Shown: positions 1-7,399 of the stretch, in pieces
Position numbering within the stretch: position 1 is the first letter of the stretch
Layout of the letters: each line of letters starts with the position of its first letter
Assembly (NCBI GenBank): GCA_963976435.1
Contig: CAXBKQ010000001.1
Coordinates: 62,001-126,000, forward strand
Direction of reading: 5' to 3'
Source: CAKZNE01 sp963976435
GTDB lineage: Bacteria > Bacteroidota > Bacteroidia > Flavobacteriales > Schleiferiaceae
DNA length: 64,000 nt
Made by a program: the position numbers and the translations under genes
Notes under the pieces: model-generated
What the model was told of the DNA's origin: nothing
The model's database searches: none
The model's input: only the letters and a program-made list of their open reading frames with translations

Positions 1-2
1 CT

Positions 3-116
3 GTATTAAATATTCCCAAAGCAATAATCTTTATGGTCTTGGGGATATTAAAAATTCGAAAATCTACAGCTTCAAAATTTGAAGTAACGGAAAAGTCTGT
101 TACTTCGGAAGATTAA
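3..116 (+). CDS. 3' end of an unidentified protein (partial)
   Basis: A reading frame open from the left edge runs 37 codons to a TAA at 114-116. The visible peptide has a short hydrophobic stretch (KAIIFMVLGIL) followed by a polar, charged tail ending TSED. That would fit the end of a membrane or membrane-associated protein. Its stop overlaps the stop of the convergent acyltransferase gene by a few bases, the tight packing seen elsewhere in this window. Too little is visible to name a family. It could belong to the polysaccharide locus on the right, but that is inference only. Confidence 0.45.
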   Translation, partial: VLNIPKAIIFMVLGILKIRKSTASKFEVTEKSVTSED

Positions 117-730
117 TTTAGCCTTTCCCACTTTTTAGATTCAGGATTATATTGCTTTATTACTCTTGCGGGGTTACCCACAGCGATGCTGTTTGGCGGA
201 ATATCCTTTGTAACCACCGCTCCAGCAGCTACAACACTGTGTTTACCAATGGTTACCCCAGCAGTAACCACCACATTTGCACCTAGCCAACATTCATCTT
301 CAATATTAATAGTGTCCATAGTTACAGCTTGCAAATGAATAGGCGTATTAATATCCTCATAAACATGGTTTAGGCCAGACATCACAATGTTTTGTGCTAG
401 TATCACATCATTTCCAATATTTACAGGACCAATAACCACATTTCCAATTCCAATTCTACTACGATCTCCAATATGAACATCACCAACACCATTGTTTACA
501 GTGGCAAAATCTTCAATTGTGGAATAAGCCCCTAAACTAAATTGGTTAAAAGGTAGAACGTCCATTCGCGTTCTTCGGCAAACTGTGCTTCCTTTGCCTT
601 TTTTATGAAGAAATGGATTTACAAACCATTTTACCCAAAGCCTTGGTTTAGCTTGGTTTTTAGGAATTAATAGATAGTGAACAAACTTTTTAAGCTTTTC
701 GTTAGCCTTTATTTTTTCTTTAACTCCCAT
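113..730 (-). CDS. hexapeptide-repeat acyltransferase (polysaccharide O-acetyltransferase type)
   Basis: 205 aa. From about residue 75 on, the protein is made of left-handed beta-helix hexapeptide repeats (IGNVVIGPVNIG, LGANVVVTAGVTIG, VVAAGAVVTKDI) and ends with the typical VGNPARVIK cap. His122 in the GLNHVYED loop is the likely catalytic base. These features define acetyl-CoA-dependent O- or N-acetyltransferases of the WcaF/CysE-like superfamily. The acceptor cannot be read from sequence; beside a glycosyltransferase and a flippase, a sugar of the exopolysaccharide is most likely. The gene starts inside the last codons of the upstream glycosyltransferase (11-bp overlap), so the two are probably translated together. 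The N-terminal 60 residues are basic and not part of the repeat fold. Confidence 0.85.
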   Translation of the reverse strand: MGVKEKIKANEKLKKFVHYLLIPKNQAKPRLWVKWFVNPFLHKKGKGSTVCRRTRMDVLPFNQFSLGAYSTIEDFATVNNGVGDVHIGDRSRIGIGNVVIGPVNIGNDVILAQNIVMSGLNHVYEDINTPIHLQAVTMDTINIEDECWLGANVVVTAGVTIGKHSVVAAGAVVTKDIPPNSIAVGNPARVIKQYNPESKKWERLN

Positions 731-1937
731 CTTTATATGCCTTTGTGTTTACTATTGCCTTATACATGTCATTTACACTATTTTCCCAGCTGTGTTGTAA
801 TGCAAAATCCCTCCGTTCAGCTTGTACTTTAGCTGAATTATTTTCCAAACCTTCCTCAATCATTTTCAAATAATCTTCCAGGTTTTCGCCGAGGTAAACA
901 TGATCTTCAAAAGCTTTCATTGTTTCTGTAAGAGTAGCTACCGTAGCTAATCCCATGGCGAGATATTCATCTATTTTCCGCGGATAGTTTCCAATGGTAA
1001 CCTCATTAAATCTTTGTGGATTTATCGCTAGGTCAAAACCTTTTAAATAGGAGCCTAGGCTTTCCATCGGTTTAGGACCTAAAAAATGAACATTGGAAAA
1101 GTGGTGAAGTTTAGACTTTTGGAAATGCTCATCCTCTGGACCTACGAGAACAATTTGCCAATCGGGTTTGGCTTCTGCTATTTTTTCTAAAAGCTGAATA
1201 TCCAAACGTAAATTTAATAAGGCGCCAACATATCCAATTCGAGGCTGAGGAATTTTGGCCAAATCATCAGGTATGCTATTTATTTTTTCAGGTTCAAAAA
1301 GATCAAATTCACAGCCTTGCCCAATATAATGCGAATTAGGATTAAACTCCTGTGCCAATTGATTGAGATATAGAGAATTGGAAGTTACCAAATCACTTTT
1401 AGCCATAAGCTCAGGTTCTAATCTCAGTCCGTGTTTTTTCCAATAGTCTACTGCTCTAAAATAATCTCGGGTATAGTAAATAGAGACTTGAGGTTTTAAA
1501 TACTCTTTTAAATAAAAGCTCCTAAACATATCGCCATCATTAAATAGGATATAATCCTTAAAACCCAGTTCATCCACTGCTTTGAGGATTTCTTTAGCGT
1601 AAATTTTATTATTTCTTTTATTTGCCCAATCGTATAAAGCTCCATCTGGAAGCATGTTTATAGATTCTATGGTTTTAAGTGGGGTAAAAGACCAAAGATT
1701 GTCGATTTCAGGCTGGAGAGCTTTTCGTTTCCCATCCAAAATGGCCTGCCTTCTATCAATTATATACCTCTCATCTTCGCGTTTTCGCATCAAGGTAATT
1801 CTATCTACTGGCGGGTTTACATAAAGGACTCTATTGGATTTTGCGATTTCTTCTGCAATGTTTATACAATTGCTTCCAATGGGATTGTCCCAAGGTTGCT
1901 GACCTACAATTATAAAATCCCTGTTTTTTATTGGCAT
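720..1937 (-). CDS. glycosyltransferase, GT4-like (TuaH-like)
   Basis: 405 aa with the two Rossmann-like halves of GT-B glycosyltransferases. The N-terminal half begins with FIIVGQQPWDNPIGSN, a signature of TuaH-like teichuronic acid/cell wall glycosyltransferases. The C-terminal half has RIGYVGALL (about residue 233) and the nucleotide-sugar region NPQRF...GNYPRKIDEYLAMGLATVAT, where the acidic residues bind the donor. It probably adds a sugar during exopolysaccharide repeat-unit assembly on the cytoplasmic face. It is the first gene of a two-gene minus-strand unit with the acyltransferase and is divergent from the flippase. A TATATTTG promoter element lies 45 bp upstream. Donor and acceptor sugars are unknown. 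Confidence 0.8.
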   Translation of the reverse strand: MPIKNRDFIIVGQQPWDNPIGSNCINIAEEIAKSNRVLYVNPPVDRITLMRKREDERYIIDRRQAILDGKRKALQPEIDNLWSFTPLKTIESINMLPDGALYDWANKRNNKIYAKEILKAVDELGFKDYILFNDGDMFRSFYLKEYLKPQVSIYYTRDYFRAVDYWKKHGLRLEPELMAKSDLVTSNSLYLNQLAQEFNPNSHYIGQGCEFDLFEPEKINSIPDDLAKIPQPRIGYVGALLNLRLDIQLLEKIAEAKPDWQIVLVGPEDEHFQKSKLHHFSNVHFLGPKPMESLGSYLKGFDLAINPQRFNEVTIGNYPRKIDEYLAMGLATVATLTETMKAFEDHVYLGENLEDYLKMIEEGLENNSAKVQAERRDFALQHSWENSVNDMYKAIVNTKAYKDGS

Positions 1938-1981
1938 ATTGGCTGCTGTACTTTTAGGCTATTCTATTACATTTACAATCT

Positions 1982-1989
1982 CAAATATA
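1982..1989 (-). promoter_or_regulatory. Bacteroidota -7 promoter element TATATTTG
   Basis: Read on the minus strand the octamer is TATATTTG, a perfect match to TAnnTTTG, the -7 element of the Bacteroidota primary sigma factor. It lies 45 bp before the ATG of the minus-strand glycosyltransferase, in the 63-bp space shared with the divergent flippase gene. No convincing -33 TTG at canonical spacing was identified. Confidence 0.5.
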
Positions 1990-2000
1990 GAATTTATTAG

Positions 2001-3329
2001 GTGATAGGAAGGCTTAAACAATTACTAAAAACAAATAAATCCCTTTCATTAATTAGCAGTGGTACTGCTGCGGTATTCGGATTGTTTACCTTCGGATTGC
2101 TGGCTAGGTATTTTAGCCCCGCCGAATTAGGCTATTGGGGATTGTTTCTAAGTATTTTCACCCTTTTTGATATGCTTCGCTCTGGCTTGATCAGCAGCGC
2201 AATGATCAAGAAAATAAATGAATATGATACAGAAGAGGAGGTTAAGGTAGTAATAGGATCTGGCTGGAAACTAAGCCTTATTATTACGGCTGTTGGCTCT
2301 TTAATTATCACCCTAATCTTTTTGATTATTTATCTATTTAATAAAGACTCTTACTTTATAACTTTTGCCATTTGGTTTATCCCCACAAGTTTTCTTAGCC
2401 TACCACATTCCATGTCTACCTGGATACTAAACGCTTATGTGAAATTTGCTAAAATAGTTTGGGTTAGGTTTTTACTTCAATTTGGATTTTTAATCGGGGT
2501 AATCATATTTAGTCAAATAGAAGCCGGAGTAGAATTTGTAATTATTGCCTATCTAATTTCCAATTTTTTACCGGGATTACTGGCCACCATTAAGGGATGG
2601 AATAAATTATTGTATTGGAATGAAGGGACAAAAGAGATGGACAAAAGCCTGTTTAATTTTGGAAAATACAGTATGGGCTCCATGATCGGTAGTAATTTGC
2701 TAAGAAGTTCAGATAGCTATTTGATTTTCGCCTTTTTAGGACCCGCAGCACAAGGAATCTATTCGGTAGCGGAAAAAATTGTAGGTTTATTCGATATCCC
2801 ATTAAGGGCCTTTGTTGGAATAGCTTTTCCACAAATGGCCAAAAAGTATTCACTTAAAATGTATGATGAGTTTCAGGATGAATTTGAAAGGGATGCTGGC
2901 TTTTCAACAATTTTACTTCTGCCTATTAGCATTTTAGCCTTTATATTTTCTGAACAATTAGTATTGTGGTTGGGAGGACCAGAATATCTCGAAGCCGCTA
3001 ATATTGTTAGGATTTTTGCTATATACACTGCATTAACACCCTTGGACAGATTTAGTGGTATAGCCCTAGATGTTGTAAATCGACCAGATCTCAATTTCTG
3101 GAAGGTGCTTATCATGCTTTCGGCAAATGTGGTAGGGGATATATCAGTATTATATTTTACTCAGGATATATTTTGGGTGGCATTTGTTTCCATTTTCACC
3201 TTTGCCATAGGAATAGCGATTGGATTCATATTCTTAAAAGGGAAATTGCCATTTAGGTTTTTTATTATTATGAGCAAGGGTTTTAATGAAGGATTAAGAC
3301 TAGTTAAAAAATATGTTGGTAACTCTTAA
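2001..3329 (+). CDS. Wzx-type polysaccharide flippase (MATE/MOP superfamily)
   Basis: 442 aa, almost entirely hydrophobic segments, about twelve membrane helices, with the N-terminal pattern SLSLISSGTAAVFGLFTFGLLARYFSP cut across typical of the polysaccharide-transport (Wzx) family: a start helix followed by LLARYFSPAELGYWGL. Such proteins flip undecaprenyl-linked repeat units across the inner membrane. The start is GTG at 2001; no ATG is available before the first conserved helix. It lies just upstream of the regulator/sugar transferase genes on the same strand and supports a Wzx/Wzy-dependent pathway together with the ligase/polymerase at 9917 and the Wzc-like protein at 7400. Confidence 0.85.
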   Translation: MIGRLKQLLKTNKSLSLISSGTAAVFGLFTFGLLARYFSPAELGYWGLFLSIFTLFDMLRSGLISSAMIKKINEYDTEEEVKVVIGSGWKLSLIITAVGSLIITLIFLIIYLFNKDSYFITFAIWFIPTSFLSLPHSMSTWILNAYVKFAKIVWVRFLLQFGFLIGVIIFSQIEAGVEFVIIAYLISNFLPGLLATIKGWNKLLYWNEGTKEMDKSLFNFGKYSMGSMIGSNLLRSSDSYLIFAFLGPAAQGIYSVAEKIVGLFDIPLRAFVGIAFPQMAKKYSLKMYDEFQDEFERDAGFSTILLLPISILAFIFSEQLVLWLGGPEYLEAANIVRIFAIYTALTPLDRFSGIALDVVNRPDLNFWKVLIMLSANVVGDISVLYFTQDIFWVAFVSIFTFAIGIAIGFIFLKGKLPFRFFIIMSKGFNEGLRLVKKYVGNS

Positions 3330-3339
3330 ATATTCTCTT

Positions 3340-3354
3340 TTGGAAAATTTCCAA
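3340..3354. repeat. 15-bp perfect palindrome TTGGAAA-A-TTTCCAA
   Basis: Seven-base arms flank a single central A, 47 bp before the start of the sigma-54 response regulator gene. It is a plausible dimeric operator or activator site in the short intergenic space. It could also be chance in AT-rich DNA, and it has no poly-T tail, so it is not a terminator. Confidence 0.4.
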
Positions 3355-3401
3355 TTTTGAGAAAAAAGCCCAATATTTGAGCTGAACAATTGAATTCGTA
3401 A

Positions 3402-4748
3402 ATGGATATTCTTAAAGTTTTTGTGGTTGATGACAACGAGCTATATGCAAAGATGTCTATGCACCACTTATCTCTAAACCCAGATAATGAGGTAGAGAGC
3501 TTTAAAAGTGGAAAGGAATGCCTAGACGCCCTTTATAAAAACCCTGATCTCATTTTTTTAGATTATTCACTACCTGGGATGTCGGGAATTGAGATTTTAA
3601 GAAAAATTAAAGCTACTCATAAAGAAATTCCTGTAGTGATAGTTAGTGGACAAGAAGATGTTAGCACGGCTGTAAATCTATTGAAGGAAGGTGCATATGA
3701 CTATATCGTAAAAGATGAAAATGCCAAGGAGAGAATGTGGAATGCAACAAACCACATTCGTGAAAATGCCCGACTGAGAAATGAACTTGATAAATTAAGG
3801 GAGGAGGTAAACCTAAAGTATGACTTTAGTAATATTAAAGGGAATAGTCCTTCCATAAAAAAGGTGTTTAAGCTTATTGAGAAGGCAGCCTTAACCAATA
3901 TTACAGTTTCTATTACTGGTGAAACGGGTACGGGAAAGGAGTTGGTGGCAAAAGCCATTCACTATAACTCTAAATTTCGTAAAAAACCTTTGGTGGCTGT
4001 GAATATCGCAGCAATTCCACATGATTTATTGGAAAGTGAACTTTTCGGTCATGAAAAAGGAGCTTTTACAGGAGCTGTAAATAAAAGGATCGGAAAATTT
4101 GAAGAGGCCAATGGTGGAACTGTTTTCCTTGACGAAATTGGTGAAATGGATCTTCAACTGCAGGCCAAACTTCTTAGGGTGCTGCAAGAAAAAGAAGTTA
4201 CCCGAATAGGAAGTAATCAAGCCATAAAAATAAATGCCCGGGTTATAGTAGCCACCCACCGGACTCTTTCCGAAGAGGTGAAAGCTGGACGATTTAGGGA
4301 GGATTTGTATTATAGGCTATTAGGATTACCAATAGAACTCCCACCATTAAGGGATAGAGAAAATGATATTGTCCTTTTAACAAAATTCTTCTTAGATGAA
4401 TTTGTAAAAGATAATAAAATGCCAAAGGTTCAAATAAGTCCTGAAGCACAAAAGAAAATAAGAAGCTACCACTGGCCTGGAAACGTTAGGGAGCTGAAAG
4501 CGGTAATTGAATTAGCTGCTGTACTGGCTGAGGATAATTTGATTCAGGAGTCGGATATCAATTACAATTCCACCAATAGTTTGGAAAATCTAATGATGGA
4601 GGAGATGAGTCTAAAAGATTATACAGCCCAAATTATTAGTCACTTTTTAAACAAATACGATCAAAATGTAGTGAAAGTGGCTAAAAAATTAGATATCGGT
4701 AAGAGTACTATTTACCGAATGATAAAAAACGATGAAATAACAATTTAG
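3402..4748 (+). CDS. NtrC-family sigma-54-dependent response regulator
   Basis: 448 aa. Residues 1-120 are a receiver domain with acidic pair D10/D11 and phospho-acceptor Asp54 (LIFLDYSLPGMSG). The AAA+ sigma-54 activator domain spans about 145-370, with Walker A GETGTGKE near residue 173, the sigma-54 contact loop GAFTGA at 220-225 and Walker B TVFLDEIGEMD. The C-terminus (about 405-448) is a Fis-type helix-turn-helix (VAKKLDIGKSTIYRMI). All motifs needed for ATP-driven activation of RpoN-holoenzyme are intact. It opens the Hpt/receiver/sugar-transferase block and is thus probably a controller of exopolysaccharide genes. Two candidate sigma-54 promoters occur at 18580 and 20740. No partner histidine kinase lies in the window. 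Confidence 0.93.
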   Translation: MDILKVFVVDDNELYAKMSMHHLSLNPDNEVESFKSGKECLDALYKNPDLIFLDYSLPGMSGIEILRKIKATHKEIPVVIVSGQEDVSTAVNLLKEGAYDYIVKDENAKERMWNATNHIRENARLRNELDKLREEVNLKYDFSNIKGNSPSIKKVFKLIEKAALTNITVSITGETGTGKELVAKAIHYNSKFRKKPLVAVNIAAIPHDLLESELFGHEKGAFTGAVNKRIGKFEEANGGTVFLDEIGEMDLQLQAKLLRVLQEKEVTRIGSNQAIKINARVIVATHRTLSEEVKAGRFREDLYYRLLGLPIELPPLRDRENDIVLLTKFFLDEFVKDNKMPKVQISPEAQKKIRSYHWPGNVRELKAVIELAAVLAEDNLIQESDINYNSTNSLENLMMEEMSLKDYTAQIISHFLNKYDQNVVKVAKKLDIGKSTIYRMIKNDEITI

Positions 4749-4768
4749 TAGAAAAAATTAAAGAAGGA

Positions 4769-5116
4769 ATGTCAGAAAAAGTTTATGACTTGAGTCAGTT
4801 GGAGGAGCTTGCAGGAGGAAGTCAAGAATTTGTAATGAGTATGGTAGATACTTTTTTGGAACATACTCCAAGTCAATTAGAAGAGTTAAAATCAGCATTT
4901 TCCTCAGGTGATCTAAGCGCGATGGGTGGTGTTGCTCATAAGATTAAACCCAATATTGATTTATTTGGAGTTCACTCTTTAAAAGAAGAAATAAGATTAG
5001 TAGAAAGTTTGGGAAAAGAAGGGGTAAACTCTCCAGACCTGCCATCAACTATTAACAAAATTAACGATGTTTTGCAACTAGCCTTTCAACAATTGACGGC
5101 ACATAAAAACGGGTAA
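4769..5116 (+). CDS. Hpt (histidine phosphotransfer) protein
   Basis: 115 aa, all-helical four-helix-bundle type, with the phospho-acceptor His57 in the motif AHKIKPNIDLFG, the signature of Hpt domains. It would shuttle phosphate between receiver domains, here most simply the receiver encoded 1 bp downstream and the NtrC-type regulator 20 bp upstream. Compared with the canonical AHxLKGxxxxLG, Lys60 is retained and Pro61 replaces Gly. A free-standing Hpt implies a hybrid kinase elsewhere in the genome. The start ATG follows an AGAAGGA stretch that could act as a ribosome binding site. Confidence 0.85.
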   Translation: MSEKVYDLSQLEELAGGSQEFVMSMVDTFLEHTPSQLEELKSAFSSGDLSAMGGVAHKIKPNIDLFGVHSLKEEIRLVESLGKEGVNSPDLPSTINKINDVLQLAFQQLTAHKNG

Positions 5117-5117
5117 A

Positions 5118-5495
5118 ATGAAACAAAAGCAAGTGCTTATTATTGATGATGAGCCCATCATGCGAAAGCTTTTAGAGCAAATTCTCAAAGATCGATATGA
5201 AACCGTGTCTTTAGAGAATGGTAGGGAAGCTCTGGAGTGGATGTATTCAGGTAATATTCCTGATTTGGTGGTGGCAGATCTTAATATGCCTGAAATTAAT
5301 GGTTTTGAATATATCACCAGAGTTCGCGAAAGTGGCTTTTTTAGTGATGTTCCCCTAATTGTTCTTTCCGGAGAAGAGAGTAGTGCAGAAAGAATAAAAA
5401 GTTTAAAACTAGGAGCAAATGATTATTTGATAAAACCATTTAATCCTGAAGAATTAAGTCTAAGAATTGATAACCTAATTAGACTAAGATCGTGA
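5118..5495 (+). CDS. single-domain response regulator (receiver only)
   Basis: 125 aa CheY-like receiver. D10/D11 form the acidic pocket, Asp54 (VVADLNMPEING) is the phospho-acceptor, Ser85 (IVLSGEES) the switch Ser/Thr and Lys107 (YLIKPFNPEE) the conserved lysine, so the domain looks fully functional. There is no output domain. It follows the Hpt gene by 1 bp and overlaps the next gene by the four bases GTGA, so the three products are probably made in fixed ratio. It likely acts as a phosphorelay intermediate or as a protein-interaction switch for the polysaccharide machinery. Confidence 0.9.
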   Translation: MKQKQVLIIDDEPIMRKLLEQILKDRYETVSLENGREALEWMYSGNIPDLVVADLNMPEINGFEYITRVRESGFFSDVPLIVLSGEESSAERIKSLKLGANDYLIKPFNPEELSLRIDNLIRLRS

Positions 5496-6643
5496 ATACC
5501 ATATTATACATTGGCGAAGAAGACGAATACATGGCTAGCTTAAAAGCTAGTGGTGTTTCCTTTGACCATGTTAAAAATGTGGTTGGTTTTCACAATAAGC
5601 TCGAAAGTATAGACCAATATCAACTAGTTATCAGCGAAATGCACCTTAAAGGTTTGAAGGCTGATAAAATTTATGAACGCTATAAAGGACTGCTAAATCA
5701 AAAGAGAATTCCTTTTTCAATATTGGACTCAAATCTTGATTTGGGAAAAAGATTAAAGTTGATGAAGCTGGGTATTATGGAGCTTTATCCACCAGAATTG
5801 GATGCAAAAATAATCGAAGAAAGAATACCTTTTCTGCGTCAAATGCTTGAGGCTAAGCTAGGTGAGAAGCGCAAAACAAATATCATTGACTACAAAATAC
5901 CAGTAGCAAAAAGGGTGTTTGATGTTACTGTGGCAGGACTGGCATTAATCATGTTACTTCCCATTTTAATAATAGTGATCATAGCCCTTAAACTTGAATC
6001 TAGAGGACCTATTTATTATGTTTCCAAAAGGGTAGGTACAGGTTATAAAGTTTTTGATTTCTACAAGTTTCGTTCAATGTATGTTGATGCCGATTCTCGA
6101 TTAAAGGATATGAAACACCTTAATCAGTATGCCAATCAGGATGGTGATGATGATAGCACTGAAACGAAGTTGAAAAAGGAATATGAATCATTGGCAGAAT
6201 CACCAACTCTAATTTATAAGGATGGCACGCCAATGAGTGAAGAGGAGTATTTGGAGTTGAAAAAGAAACAGGCTGCTGGAACTTTTATAAAAATTAAAGA
6301 TGACCCTAGAGTGACCAAAGTTGGTGCTTTTATTAGAAATGCAAGTATTGATGAATTACCACAATTGATAAATGTTTTGAAAGGGGATATGTCCATAGTA
6401 GGAAATAGGCCATTACCACTCTATGAAGCGGAGCAATTAACTTCCGACGATTGGGGTGAAAGGTTTTTAGCACCAGCGGGAATTACCGGACTATGGCAGG
6501 TAGAGAAAAGAGGTAAGGGTGAGATGAGTGAAGAGGAAAGAAAAGCATTAGACAATAAATACGCGAAGAATTTTAGTTTTTGGAATGATATAAGATTGAT
6601 ATTGAAAACAATTCCAGCATTGTTTCAAAAAGAAAATGTTTAA
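5492..6643 (+). CDS. pseudo-receiver fused to initiating sugar-phosphate transferase (PglC/WcaJ-like)
   Basis: 383 aa. Residues 1-115 resemble a receiver fold (ILYIGEEDEYM, YQLVISEMHLKG, PFSILDSN, LGIMELYPPEL), but Glu49 sits where the phospho-Asp should be and the conserved Lys is missing. A membrane segment at about 143-167 is followed by the bacterial sugar transferase domain: KRVGTGYKVFDFYKFRSM, IDELPQLINVLKGDMS, GNRPLP and GITGLWQV. That domain transfers a sugar-1-phosphate to undecaprenyl phosphate, the first step of repeat-unit synthesis. An extended charged insert lies at about 205-268. The GTG start overlaps the stop of the receiver gene. The receiver-like domain is inferred from pattern and length, not from a search. 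Confidence 0.88.
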   Translation: MNTILYIGEEDEYMASLKASGVSFDHVKNVVGFHNKLESIDQYQLVISEMHLKGLKADKIYERYKGLLNQKRIPFSILDSNLDLGKRLKLMKLGIMELYPPELDAKIIEERIPFLRQMLEAKLGEKRKTNIIDYKIPVAKRVFDVTVAGLALIMLLPILIIVIIALKLESRGPIYYVSKRVGTGYKVFDFYKFRSMYVDADSRLKDMKHLNQYANQDGDDDSTETKLKKEYESLAESPTLIYKDGTPMSEEEYLELKKKQAAGTFIKIKDDPRVTKVGAFIRNASIDELPQLINVLKGDMSIVGNRPLPLYEAEQLTSDDWGERFLAPAGITGLWQVEKRGKGEMSEEERKALDNKYAKNFSFWNDIRLILKTIPALFQKENV

Positions 6644-6649
6644 GCCTAA

Positions 6650-7390
6650 ATGATATCTAAAATAAATTCATTTTTAAGATTTTGCATTTTGCCTCTGGCA
6701 TTTGCCCTGTCTATCCCTGCTTTTTCGCAATCTGATAATGATTCTCTTGCGACAACAGATATCATGGATTTTTTACCACCACTTTCTGTAATTATTGATA
6801 GCGCTCTGGCAAATTCCCCAGAAGTAGGTTATTTCGAATCCATCATGGAATCCACAGAATATGATGTAAGCTTAGAAAAGAAAAGTTGGGCAAATGATAT
6901 TCGTTTTCAAGGTGGCTATAATTGGACCTATGGAAACCAACTTCTCCTACCGGGAGTAGGAACAGGGGAAGCAACTTCAAATGAAGGTTATAATTATGGT
7001 GTTGTAATTTCTATCCCATTAAGCACCTGGTATACAAGAAGCGACCGTGTAAAAAGGGCAGAAGCACTTAGAGGTGGGCAACAAGCAAAAGTTGATCAAG
7101 CAAGCGTAAAAATTAGAGAAGAAGTAATTACAACCTATAATCAACTTCTACTAATGCAAAGGCTGTTGAAAATTTCTTCTGAGTCTAAGGAATCTTCAGA
7201 GTTAATTTTGGAAGAAGCAGAAAAGAAATTTAAAGATGGAGAAATTGGACTCGAAGAGCTTGTAGGAGCCGCAGATTATAGAACTAGGTCTGCCATGGAG
7301 TATGAGCAGAATAGAACGGCTTTTAACAATGCTTATACGGCATTAGAGCGTTTGGCTGGAGTTCCATTTAGTAAAATGAAAAAGAATTAA
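6650..7390 (+). CDS. half-length TolC-family outer membrane protein
   Basis: 246 aa with a signal peptide ending ...SIPAFSQ. The rest has one TolC/OEP repeat only: a helix (SVIIDSALANSPEV, SLEKKSW), two beta segments (DIRFQGGYNWTYG and GYNYGVVISIPLSTW), then a long helical hairpin (about 130-235) ending ALERLAGVPF, the usual OEP repeat end. Full TolC proteins have two such repeats and 420-500 residues. It starts 6 bp after the sugar transferase and 9 bp before the Wzc-like gene, which suggests a role in export across the outer membrane in place of, or with, a Wza-type channel. The frame is clean at both ends, so this is not an obvious truncation by mutation. Confidence 0.8.
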   Translation: MISKINSFLRFCILPLAFALSIPAFSQSDNDSLATTDIMDFLPPLSVIIDSALANSPEVGYFESIMESTEYDVSLEKKSWANDIRFQGGYNWTYGNQLLLPGVGTGEATSNEGYNYGVVISIPLSTWYTRSDRVKRAEALRGGQQAKVDQASVKIREEVITTYNQLLLMQRLLKISSESKESSELILEEAEKKFKDGEIGLEELVGAADYRTRSAMEYEQNRTAFNNAYTALERLAGVPFSKMKKN

Positions 7391-7399
7391 ATAAGGCAG

